DNA from: Streptomyces deccanensis
Lineage (GTDB): Bacteria > Actinomycetota > Actinomycetes > Streptomycetales > Streptomycetaceae
Assembly (NCBI RefSeq): GCF_022385335.1
Contig: NZ_CP092431.1
Location: 3,968,001 to 4,032,000, forward strand
Reading direction: 5' to 3'
Length of the DNA stretch: 64,000 nucleotides
How positions within the stretch are numbered: the stretch's first letter is position 1; each line of letters opens with the position of its first letter. Below, piece after piece: positions 36,357 through 44,192 of this stretch. Made by a program: the position numbers and the translations under genes. Under the pieces are notes generated by a model. It saw only the letters and a program-made list of their open reading frames with translations, had not been told where the DNA came from and searched no databases.

Positions 36357-36653
36357 ATGGCTCAGAAGCTGGCTGATGACCGTATGTGGGAGACCGGCGA
36401 GACGCCGTTCTCGGCCTGCAAGTGGGACGAGTGGATGAAGGGCGGGACCTGGCTCGCCCGGCAGGGTGACGACTTCTTCTGTGACGTGGAGGTGTTCATG
36501 GCCGAGCTGGACCACCGCGCAGATATGGCGGGCATGGACGCGGAAGCGATCGGCGAGGAAGGCACCGTGTACTTCCGGTTCCACGACCCGGCCGACATGG
36601 GAAAGGCGAAGGGTCGCGGGAAGGCGCTGGACTTCTCGAAGGCCGCTGCCTGA
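36357..36653 (+). CDS. Hypothetical protein of the element (last gene)
   Basis: 98 residues, acidic, with a strong GAGGAGGGA site. Helical with Trp/Met-rich segments (KWDEWMKGGTWLARQGDDFFCDVEVFMAEL). No domain recognised. Confidence 0.65.
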   Translation: MAQKLADDRMWETGETPFSACKWDEWMKGGTWLARQGDDFFCDVEVFMAELDHRADMAGMDAEAIGEEGTVYFRFHDPADMGKAKGRGKALDFSKAAA

Positions 36654-37079
36654 CGCGCTCTCGGTTGGGTGTGGAACAGGGGTCAGGCATGAGCCCGGAA
36701 GCCCTGGTTGGGCGCGTACGCGAGTGGGTCAGGAAGCATCCCCCCGAGAGGGTCTGAGCAGAGGCCACCGAGCCAGGAAAGCGCTCGATGCTGGGTGCAT
36801 ATCTGGCGGCCAGTTCAGAGCGGCCGTGCCGTCCGCTGGGTAAGTCGTCGTGCAGCCGTGATCGCCTTGACCCAAGACGTTTCCCCAGCTCAGACTAGGT
36901 GTTGTCACGGAGCGTAGGCGTACTGACTGCAAAGCGAGGTACGTGGGTTCGATTCCCGCCACGGCCTCCACCTGCCTGGCCAGGCAGCACGAAAGGGCGG
37001 CACCCCGAAAGGGGCGCCGCCCTTTCGGGGTTCCGTCTCAGTCGGCCGTCCGCTCTGCGGCGGCCTTCCGGCCTGCCGG
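36654..37079. other. Right end of element and flanking chromosome
   Basis: 426 bp without a gene. It contains the nonamer (36666-36674), a GGGTAAGTCG box (36838-36847) that also occurs near attL, and attR. A short inverted repeat (AAAGGGCGGCACCCC and its partial complement, about 36991-37025) follows attR. Confidence 0.6.
36927..36968 (+). repeat. attR: 42-bp direct repeat
   Basis: Copy of the tRNA-Cys 3' half with two differences from attL (36939 and 36944). No acceptor 5' half precedes it, so it is not a second tRNA gene. Confidence 0.9.
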
Positions 37080-37568
37080 TCAGCCCACTTCCGGCAGGGC
37101 TTCCCGGATCCCCTCCTCGTCCGCCTTTCGCCGCGCCCGACGCGCGTTCTCCGCGCGGACCGTGTCGAGCCAGCGCCACAGGCCGATCTCGTCCAACTTC
37201 AGGCCCGGGCAGGCGATGTGGTGGGGGATTCGGCAGACCGCGCCTGGTTCGGGCTCGTCCTCCCGGCTGTTCCATCCGACGCCGTGGGAGTCGACGTACC
37301 ACCGGTGCCAGGCCGGCACCATGTGGGCCGGCGCGTACAGGTCGGGCTCCAGGAGGACGTGGGCGTCGTAGTACGTGGGGCGCCGGTCACCGGTGAGCCC
37401 GCAGTCGGGGCAGACGGGCGGGGCTGGGGGCTCGGGGCCCGTGGCGCCTTCCAGCGCGGCCTGGGCGCGGTCGACGTTCTCCCACGGTCGCGGTGTGTCC
37501 GGCGGTGGCTGGCGATGCCCGTCCGCGCCCGGCAACGGGACGATGCTCGGCTTGTCCGTGTCCCCCAT
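37080..37568 (-). CDS. DUF6083-like hypothetical protein
   Basis: 162 residues with a zinc-type CPDCGLTG and a C...H..C-like segment (CRIPHHIACPGL). The pattern PTYYDAHVLLEPDLYAPAHMVPAWHRW resembles the Streptomyces DUF6083 family. The start is uncertain: 37568 follows GGAG closely, and an upstream ATG at 37622 is possible. No function known. Confidence 0.65.
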   Translation of the reverse strand: MGDTDKPSIVPLPGADGHRQPPPDTPRPWENVDRAQAALEGATGPEPPAPPVCPDCGLTGDRRPTYYDAHVLLEPDLYAPAHMVPAWHRWYVDSHGVGWNSREDEPEPGAVCRIPHHIACPGLKLDEIGLWRWLDTVRAENARRARRKADEEGIREALPEVG

Positions 37569-37668
37569 CGCTCCAGCGTCCGCACGCCCCTCGGGCACAG
37601 GGAGGGCGCAATCAGGGCGCATCGGGGCACGACGGACGTGAACGTGACAGACGCGTCGCCCATGGACG

Positions 37669-37983
37669 CTAACCCGCGGAGCAGAGTCCGTCGTTGGGGC
37701 AGAACATCACCCATGTGTAGTTGTAGCCGGTTCGTATCGTCACAGGGTTCGGTGTGGGGCCGTCGTCGATGAAGGACCCGGTGTCGGGCGTGGCGGTGAA
37801 GGTCACCGTCGTGCCGACCTCGAAGGTGGCGGTGCAGGTGCCCGTGGGGGACGGCTGCGGATCGTTGCTCGCGTAGGGGTTCCACGCGGACAGCTGAGCG
37901 GTGGACTGGGCCTGGGCCGGGCCGACGCAGACGATCGTCAGAGCTCGGCGCAGGCCTCGTTGCGCAGGCGTTCCACCCAGCAA
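37669..37983 (-). pseudogene. Possible remnant or small secreted peptide gene
   Basis: The frame encodes a short hydrophobic stretch ending PAQAQ, then a ~75-residue mature-like sequence with CTATFEVGTTVTFTATPD and two more Cys. The only starts are TTG/CTG and lie inside the SUKH-4 gene, so it may be a truncated or fossil gene. Low confidence. Confidence 0.25.
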
Positions 37984-38534
37984 CCCGTCGCCGTTCCCTC
38001 GTGGTTCTCGCGGTGGAGGCGCCAGAGGGTGAAGGCGAGGGTGGAGAGGTCGGCGTCGAGGGGGCAGAGGGTGGACTCCGGTTCGCTCCAGTTGAGGATC
38101 GCACCCGTGGTGCCGTCGACGACGACGCTGCTGCCCTCGACGAAGTGGCCGAGGCGGATCAAGTGGGCCGCTCCGGAGGGGAGTCGGCCGGCGGCGAACG
38201 CGTCGGCGCGGTCGTGCGCGTAGTACTCGGCGAGGGTCGGCAGCGGGAATTCCGTGTCGAGGTGGAAGAAGCCGTGGTCCTCGGGCAGGCCCATGTCCCG
38301 CAGGAAGCGGCGGGTCGGCTCGTGGGTGAGCGTGGCCGGGAAGTCGAAGTCCTCGAAGCGCCACACCCTGCTGCGGCCGAACTCCTCGTCCAGCAGCCGG
38401 GCCGGCAGGTCGAGCGCCAGCCCCGAGCGGGTGACCGGTCCCCCGGTCAGCACCGCCAGGTCGTCGATGCGCGTCGGATCGCGCAGGTCGTTCAGGTCCG
38501 TCAGGCCCATAGTCCCCATCGTCATCGTGCTCAT
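37938..38534 (-). CDS. SUKH-4 family immunity protein
   Basis: 198 residues with the SUKH pattern: FPATLTHEPTRRFLRDMGLP, then FHLDTEFPLPTLAEYY, HLIRLGHFVEGSSVVVDG and FTLWRLHREN. SUKH proteins neutralise polymorphic toxins. No toxin gene is adjacent, so it is an orphan, perhaps left from an earlier island at the tRNA-Cys site. Start chosen at the ATG 38534, where the Met/Thr-rich tail begins. Confidence 0.78.
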   Translation of the reverse strand: MSTMTMGTMGLTDLNDLRDPTRIDDLAVLTGGPVTRSGLALDLPARLLDEEFGRSRVWRFEDFDFPATLTHEPTRRFLRDMGLPEDHGFFHLDTEFPLPTLAEYYAHDRADAFAAGRLPSGAAHLIRLGHFVEGSSVVVDGTTGAILNWSEPESTLCPLDADLSTLAFTLWRLHRENHEGTATGCWVERLRNEACAEL

Positions 38535-38726
38535 GGCGCCCCCCGGCACATGGTCGCAGCGTGCATCCCCCAGCGGGACCCCCACACCGCCGAGCGGTCG
38601 TCGTCCCCACTTCCGAGAACCATACGCCGCCCCACTGACAACGCCCGCCGTACGCGCGAACACGCACTTCAGGGGCTGTGCCGGAGGCGGGCCGCAGTCG
38701 CCTCCCCCGGCCCTGCGCCCCCGGCC

Positions 38727-41042
38727 CTACGCCCCCGTCACCACCGCCGCCTGCGGGCGGATCGGCAGGCGGTTCACGGGACGTCCCGTGGCCGCCCGTA
38801 CCGCCGCCGCGATGGCCGCCGGGGAGGTGACCACCGGCACCGCGCTGGCCGCCTTCGCGCCGAAGGGGGCGACGACGTCCCGTTCCTCCACCAGCTTGAC
38901 GAGCCGGATGTCGGGGGCGTCGAGGGCGGTGGGCAGGGCGTAGCCGGTCAGGTCGGGGTGGCGGACCAGGCCCCGGGGGGTGCGCAGGTTCTCGGTCAGC
39001 GCGATGCCCACGCCCTGGGTGACGCCCGCCTCGATCCGCGCGGTGAGCTGGTCCGGGTTGAGGATCCGGCCCACGTCCTGGGCGACGGCCAGTTCCACGA
39101 CCCGTACGGAGCCGAGTTCGATGTCGACGTCCACGACCGCGCGGATCGCGCAGAACGCCAGGCCCACGAACGCGTCTCCCTGGCCGGCCTCGTCCAGCGG
39201 CTCGGTCGGGTGCGGGCGGCACTGGGCCGTGGCCCAGAGTTCCTTGCCGTCCATCGCCTCGGCGACCGTGGTCGACAGCACACCGTCGTACGACGTGATC
39301 TTGCCGTCGGTGATCTGGAGCAGCTCGGTGGACATGCCGAACTTGTGGGCCAGGGGCTGGAGGAGCTGGGTGCGGACCATCTTCGCCGCGCGCTCCACCG
39401 CGCCGCCGGAGACCCAGGTGTGGCGGCCCCGGCAGCTGGGTCCCGCCGGAGGCTGGTCGGTGTCGACCTGCGCGATGTGGACCTCGTCGATGCCGAGGGT
39501 CTCCTGGACGATCTGCCGGGCGAGGGTGGAGAAGCCCTGGCCAGTGTCGACGGCCGCGCACAGGACGGTGGCGATGCCGTCGTGGACCTTCACGGTGGCC
39601 GTGGAGACCTCGTCCGCGCCCTCGGCGCCGAGCATGTGGACCATGCCGAGGCCGTAGCCGACGCCCCGCCGGACCGCGCCCGGCTCGCCCGCGCCCTCGG
39701 GGCCGCCCGGGAGCAGCCACTCGTCCTCGGGGGTGTCCTTGGGCAGCGCCGGGAGCGGGAACTCCTGGACGGCCTGGAGGAGTTCGGCGACGGGCGCCGG
39801 GCAGGTCACGGACTGGCCCGTCGGCAGCACGTCGCCCGTGGACATCACGTTGCGCATCCGCAGCTCGGCCGGGTCGATGCCCAGCTTCTTCGCGAGCTTG
39901 TCCATCTGCGCCTCGTAGGCGGCGCAGACCTGCATGGCGCCCTCGCCGCGCACATGGCCGGACGGCGGGTTGTTGGTGCGGACCGCCCAGCCCTCGATGA
40001 AGGCGTTGGGGATGACGTAGGGGCCGCAGGCGAACGAGACGGCCGCGGCCAGCGCCTCCGCGGAGGTGTCGGCGTACGCGCCCGCGTCGAGCAGGATCTG
40101 CGCCTCGACCTTGACCAGCTTGCCCTCGGCGTCCGCGTGGTGGCGGTAGCGCAGGAGGGTGGGGTGGCGGTGGGCGTGGCCGAGGAAGGACTCCTCGCGG
40201 GTGGCCGTCAGCTTGACCGGGCAGCCGGTCTTCAGGGCGAGCAGGCCCAGCGGGAGCTGGAAGCCCTGGTCCTCGCGGTCGGCGGTGGCGCCGGGGACAC
40301 CGGTGACGACGATCTTGACGCGGTCGGGGGCCAGGCCGTAGCAGGCGGCGGCCGCGTCGCGGTCGGTGTGCGGGTCGGTGGAGGCGACGTACAGCTCGAC
40401 GCCGCCGTCGGGGCGGGGCACGGCGAGGCCGGCCTCGGCGCCGATGGGGGCGGGGTCCGCGCGGCCGATGCGGTACTGGCCCTCGACGACGATCTCGCCG
40501 GCCGCGTTCGGGTCGCCGTGGCGCAGCGGGATGTGGCGGATGAGGTTGCCGTCGGGGTGCAGGGGTTCGGCCTCGAAGGCCTGCTCCGGGTCGATCACCG
40601 GGTCGAGCACCTCGTACTCGACGATGACGGCGGCGGCGGCCATCCGCGCGGTGTCGGGGTGGTCGGCGGCGACGGCCGCGATGGGCTCGCCGTGGTGGCG
40701 GACGACCTCGGAGGCGAACAGGGGCCGGTCGGCCTTGCCGCGGCCGTGCAGGGCGACGCCGGGGACGTCCTCGTGCGTGATGACGGCCCGTACGCCGGGC
40801 ATCTCGCGCGCGTGGGACGTGTCGATGGACACGATGCGCGCGTGCGGGTGCGGCGAGCGGAGCACGGCGGCCCACAGCAGGCCCTCGGCCCACAGGTCGG
40901 CCGCGTACGGGAAGGTGCCCTCCGACTTGGCCCGGGAGTCGGCCGACGGCAGGGACACGCCCAGGCCGTGCGGCAGCTGCTCGGGAGTGGGCGCTGCCTC
41001 GCCGGGGCCCGTGGGCGCCGCGAGGACGGTTTCGTTGCTCAC
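38727..41042 (-). CDS. Xanthine dehydrogenase, molybdopterin-binding subunit
   Basis: 771 residues. Large subunit of a three-protein xanthine dehydrogenase or related molybdenum hydroxylase. It has the aldehyde oxidase/xanthine dehydrogenase a/b hammerhead (LWAAVLRSPHPHARIVSID), the molybdenum cofactor domains (EDQGFQLP, GQGFSTLARQIV, CRGRHTWVSGGAVERAA) and the C-terminal ELAVAQDVGRILNPDQL region. The 5' end overlaps the Fe-S gene by 4 bp. The exact purine or aldehyde substrate is not decided. Confidence 0.92.
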   Translation of the reverse strand: MSNETVLAAPTGPGEAAPTPEQLPHGLGVSLPSADSRAKSEGTFPYAADLWAEGLLWAAVLRSPHPHARIVSIDTSHAREMPGVRAVITHEDVPGVALHGRGKADRPLFASEVVRHHGEPIAAVAADHPDTARMAAAAVIVEYEVLDPVIDPEQAFEAEPLHPDGNLIRHIPLRHGDPNAAGEIVVEGQYRIGRADPAPIGAEAGLAVPRPDGGVELYVASTDPHTDRDAAAACYGLAPDRVKIVVTGVPGATADREDQGFQLPLGLLALKTGCPVKLTATREESFLGHAHRHPTLLRYRHHADAEGKLVKVEAQILLDAGAYADTSAEALAAAVSFACGPYVIPNAFIEGWAVRTNNPPSGHVRGEGAMQVCAAYEAQMDKLAKKLGIDPAELRMRNVMSTGDVLPTGQSVTCPAPVAELLQAVQEFPLPALPKDTPEDEWLLPGGPEGAGEPGAVRRGVGYGLGMVHMLGAEGADEVSTATVKVHDGIATVLCAAVDTGQGFSTLARQIVQETLGIDEVHIAQVDTDQPPAGPSCRGRHTWVSGGAVERAAKMVRTQLLQPLAHKFGMSTELLQITDGKITSYDGVLSTTVAEAMDGKELWATAQCRPHPTEPLDEAGQGDAFVGLAFCAIRAVVDVDIELGSVRVVELAVAQDVGRILNPDQLTARIEAGVTQGVGIALTENLRTPRGLVRHPDLTGYALPTALDAPDIRLVKLVEERDVVAPFGAKAASAVPVVTSPAAIAAAVRAATGRPVNRLPIRPQAAVVTGA

Positions 41043-43012
41043 GCCTGGCCTCCGTCCTGGCCGAACGACCGGCCCTGACCGCCGTACGAGTCGTCCTGGC
41101 CGCCGAAGGACTGGCCCTGGCCGCCGTACGTGTCTCCCTGCCCGGCGAAGGACTGCCCCTGACCGCCGTAGGTGTCGCCCGGACCGCCGAACGACTGGTC
41201 CTGACCGCCGAAGGATTGCCCCTGGCCGCCGAACGTCTGGTCCTGACCGCCGAGCGACTGGTCCTGCCCATCGAAGGACTGGCCCTGACCGCCGTACGAC
41301 TGGTCCTGACCGAACGTCTGGTCCTGGCCGCCGAAGGACTGCCCCTGGCCGCCGTACGAGTCGTCCGGGCCGGTGAACGACAGCCCCTGGCCGCCGTAGG
41401 ACCGGTCGGGGTCGTGCGGGGCCGGTGGGGGCGCCTGCTGGGCGTCGTACGCCGCCGGGTTGACGCCGCCCGCGCCGGGGCCCGCCTGGTGCGGGATGCG
41501 GGCCTCTTCGGTGTCCGCGGCGGCCTCGTTCTCGGCGGCCGCGTGCGCCTCGCGCTCGGCGACGACGTCACGGACGGCCGCGAGGACGCCCCGGTAGCCG
41601 GAGCAGCGGCAGAGGTTGCCGCAGAGCGCCTGGCGGGTCTCCAGGTCGGTGGGGGCGGGGTTGCCCTCCAGGAGGTCGTGCACGGTCATCGCCATGCCGG
41701 GCACGCAGAAACCGCACTGCACGGCACCGCACTTGGCGAGCGCCCGCTGCACGTCCGAGGGCTGCCCGTCGGCGGCGAGGCCCTCGACGGTGCGCACCTC
41801 GCTGCCGGCGGAGGTGACGGCGGGCACCAGGCAGGACGCCACGAGCCGGCCATCGACCTGCACGTTGCAGGCGCCGCACTCGCCCTGCGAGCAGCCGTCC
41901 TTGGCGCCGGCGAGGCCGAGGCGCTCGCGCAGCACGTAGAGCAGCGACTCGCCGATCCAGGCGTCGCTGACGGGCCGCTCGGTGCCGTTGACGCGCAGGA
42001 CGTAGGAGGCGAGGGGGTGGTCGTCGTGCGGGGGCGGGGCGGGGGCGGGTTCCTCGGCCGCCGCCGGGTCGTCCCCGGCCCCGGAGGGCTCGACGGAGTC
42101 GGCGGACTCGGCGGAGTCGGCGGGCTTCCCGGCCCCGGGTGCGTCGGTGGCCGGCTCCGGCTCCCCGGTCCGCTCCGGGCCCGGGGTGTCCGGGTCGGCC
42201 GCGCCGACCGGCTCAGCGGGCTCCTGGGCGGCTTCCGGGGCCTCACCGGCGGGCTCGGGAGCCCGACCGGCGTACGCGTCCCCAGCGGCCGCGGAGGCGT
42301 CCCCGGAGGCGTCCGGGGCGCTACCCGGCGCGCTCTCCCCCGCCGCGCGGCCCTCGGCCGGGTGCTCGTCGGCCGGGTGCTCGTCGGGCCGGGCGGGGGG
42401 CGGCGGCGCGGTCCATGCCGTGCCGATCTCCTCCGTCGCCCAGGGCGCGGCAGCGCCGCCGGGGAGCGTGGCGGGCGGGGTCCCGCCCCACTGCTCGACC
42501 AGAGCCGACGTACTGAACTCACCGGATTCGTCCGGAAGATCACCACCGGCGACCGGAATCGACCACTCACCGGTCACATCGTGACCGGGAGCGGTGCCTT
42601 CCGGCGCGGCCGGCTCCTCGAAGGTCCACTGCCCGGTCGAGCCGGGGTTGTACGTGAAACCGTGCTGCGTGGGCGGCGACGGCCGCCCGGCGTTCGGGTC
42701 GTGCCACTCGGCACCCCCGGCCGGCATCGCCCAGGTGCCCGGCACGGACGGGTCGGTGCCGGCGGTGTGGGCCGTGTCACCGACCTCTCCCAGGTGGGCG
42801 GGGTTGATGGCGTTCGTCGCTATCTGCGGCGGCACATAGCCGTGGCCGGGCGCGGCCAGCGGGCTGTCGGCGGCGAGCAGCGCGTCGATGCCCCCCTCGG
42901 GGAGCTGGACGAACGTGGTGGCGCCGTCGTCGTAGTCGCCCTGCGGCAGCCGCTCCCAGCCGCCCTGGCCCCCCTGCTGCGGGGTGCCCTCTCCGTGCTG
43001 GTCGTCGGTCAC
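41039..43012 (-). CDS. Xanthine dehydrogenase 2Fe-2S subunit with long low-complexity tails
   Basis: 657 residues. Only the central ~165 are the normal subunit: a plant-type ferredoxin motif (KDGCSQGECGACNVQVDG, CLVPA) and the helical domain with CGAVQCGFC and CGNLCRCSGY. A ~330-residue acidic Pro/Ala/Glu-rich N-terminal region and a ~140-residue C-terminal tail of repeats (YGGQGQSFGGQDQTFG units) are added. Normal subunits have 160-220 residues. The added parts are Gln/Gly/Ser/Tyr-rich and disordered, the kind that forms condensates or binds partners. Overlaps of 4 bp on both sides couple translation with the FAD and Mo subunits. Confidence 0.88.
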   Translation of the reverse strand: MTDDQHGEGTPQQGGQGGWERLPQGDYDDGATTFVQLPEGGIDALLAADSPLAAPGHGYVPPQIATNAINPAHLGEVGDTAHTAGTDPSVPGTWAMPAGGAEWHDPNAGRPSPPTQHGFTYNPGSTGQWTFEEPAAPEGTAPGHDVTGEWSIPVAGGDLPDESGEFSTSALVEQWGGTPPATLPGGAAAPWATEEIGTAWTAPPPPARPDEHPADEHPAEGRAAGESAPGSAPDASGDASAAAGDAYAGRAPEPAGEAPEAAQEPAEPVGAADPDTPGPERTGEPEPATDAPGAGKPADSAESADSVEPSGAGDDPAAAEEPAPAPPPHDDHPLASYVLRVNGTERPVSDAWIGESLLYVLRERLGLAGAKDGCSQGECGACNVQVDGRLVASCLVPAVTSAGSEVRTVEGLAADGQPSDVQRALAKCGAVQCGFCVPGMAMTVHDLLEGNPAPTDLETRQALCGNLCRCSGYRGVLAAVRDVVAEREAHAAAENEAAADTEEARIPHQAGPGAGGVNPAAYDAQQAPPPAPHDPDRSYGGQGLSFTGPDDSYGGQGQSFGGQDQTFGQDQSYGGQGQSFDGQDQSLGGQDQTFGGQGQSFGGQDQSFGGPGDTYGGQGQSFAGQGDTYGGQGQSFGGQDDSYGGQGRSFGQDGGQA

Positions 43013-43902
43013 GACAGTGCCCTCCCCAGTGCTCGTCGGGCCAGCGCGGCGACGGTGCGCCGCAGGTGCAGTACGGCGGGCGGAAGCGGTGCCACGGAAC
43101 CGTCGACCTCGGGGGCCGGGTCCGGGATGCAGGCGGCGGCGACGTACTCGCCGAAGGCCTGGAGCGCCTCGGGCACGAGGGTGCGTTCGCCGTCCCAGTC
43201 GATCAGCTGACCGACCCACGCCTCGGCGTCCAGCGGGCGCAGCGGCATCGGCGCTATGGCCCCGACGGCGCACCGCACCCCGCGCCGGGCGGGGTCGAGG
43301 ACGAGGGCGACGGAGGCGACCGCGCGGCCGGGACCGGTGCGCCCGGTGGCCTTCAGGAAGACCTGGGGGGCGTGCAGCAGCGGCACGCGCACGAAGCCGA
43401 TGAGTTCACCGGGCCGCAACATCTCCATGCCCGCCAGCAGGTGCGAAACGGGCATCTCGCGCCGGGCCCCGCCCGGGCCCGCGATGATCAGCGTGGCCTC
43501 CAGGGCGGCGAGCACGGGCAGCGCGTCCCCGGTGGGGGCGGCCGTCGCGATGTTGCCGCCGAGGGTGCCGGCGTTGCGGATCTGCGGTGGCCCGGCGGCG
43601 CGCGCGGCCGCGGCGAGCGCCGGAATGAGCGCCGCGAAATCCGGGCGCCCCATACGGGCGTGCGTCAGTCCCGCCCCCAGGAGGGCATGCCCGTCCTGGT
43701 ACTGCCAGCCGCGGATCTCGCTGATCCGGCCGAGGCCGACCAGCGCGGCGGGCCTGAGCTGCCCGGAGTTGACCGCGGCCATGAGGTCCGTGCCGCCCGC
43801 CACCGGAACCGCCCAGGGCATGGCGGCGAGGGCCGCCACGGCCTCGTCCAGCGAGCCGGGCAGGGTCACGGCCTGCGCCGCCTGCGGTGCGTGCGTGGTC
43901 AA
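43009..43902 (-). CDS. Xanthine dehydrogenase FAD-binding subunit
   Basis: 297 residues. FAD-binding PCMH domain: PVAGGTDLMAAVNSGQLRP, ISEIRGW, GPPQIRNAGTLGGNIATAAP, then a CO-dehydrogenase flavoprotein C-terminal part. The TTG start (43902) has GGAAGG about 9 nt upstream and gives the family N-terminus. First gene of the operon; passes electrons from the Fe-S subunit to FAD and NAD+. Confidence 0.9.
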   Translation of the reverse strand: MTTHAPQAAQAVTLPGSLDEAVAALAAMPWAVPVAGGTDLMAAVNSGQLRPAALVGLGRISEIRGWQYQDGHALLGAGLTHARMGRPDFAALIPALAAAARAAGPPQIRNAGTLGGNIATAAPTGDALPVLAALEATLIIAGPGGARREMPVSHLLAGMEMLRPGELIGFVRVPLLHAPQVFLKATGRTGPGRAVASVALVLDPARRGVRCAVGAIAPMPLRPLDAEAWVGQLIDWDGERTLVPEALQAFGEYVAAACIPDPAPEVDGSVAPLPPAVLHLRRTVAALARRALGRALS

Positions 43903-44192
43903 ACCGGCTGCCCCTTCCCGCTGCCCCACCTGGTCCCCGCCTGTGTTGCCGTACGGTACGTGCTGACAGGGCGGACGTGGCAACTCTGGCACATTCTCGC
44001 GAGGCCCGAACGCGGGGGTCCGCTAGGAGGCATTCGCCCACCTCACCCGAGACATGGTCCGTTTTGGTGCGACATCACCCATAGGCGCGCGTTGGTACTT
44101 TCGGCCGACTCTCACACCCCTTGTCCCACTCGTTCCCCGTGCGGCCACCGTCGCAGGGCACGCGCTTTCGGTCCTACGTCCTGGCCGCCGCC
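43903..44192. other. Promoter gap between hexosaminidase gene and xdh operon
   Basis: 290 bp; both neighbours read leftward, so it carries the promoter of the xdh operon and the end of the hexosaminidase transcript. No gene is seen. Confidence 0.5.

Larger units (their letters stand above)
24356..36968 (+). mobile_element. 12.6-kb integrated element in tRNA-Cys: phage satellite or reduced prophage
   Basis: Boundaries are the 42-bp att repeats. Content from left: tyrosine integrase, leftward lipoprotein and GntR-like repressor, small early genes, HNH endonuclease (leftward), HTH/terminase-small-like gene, six small genes, tail-fibre-like and holin-like genes, RepA-like ATPase, iteron region and one more gene. 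There is no major capsid, portal, large terminase, protease, tape measure or lysin gene, and no conjugation gene. Codon use is less GC3-extreme than in the chromosome, with several AT-rich intergenic stretches (28.2-28.9, 33.2-33.5, 35.5-36.3 kb). Confidence 0.85.

Noticed and set aside
36927..36968. Second tRNA-Cys
   Set aside because: Only the 3' half is present, with no matching 5' acceptor strand; it is attR.
24356..36968. Integrative conjugative element
   Set aside because: No relaxase, FtsK/TraB translocase or spread genes; phage-type genes are present instead.
41045..41405. Regular DNA repeats that could look like a CRISPR array
   Set aside because: They are in-frame codons for the GGQxQSF tail of the Fe-S subunit; spacers are not unique and no cas genes are present.
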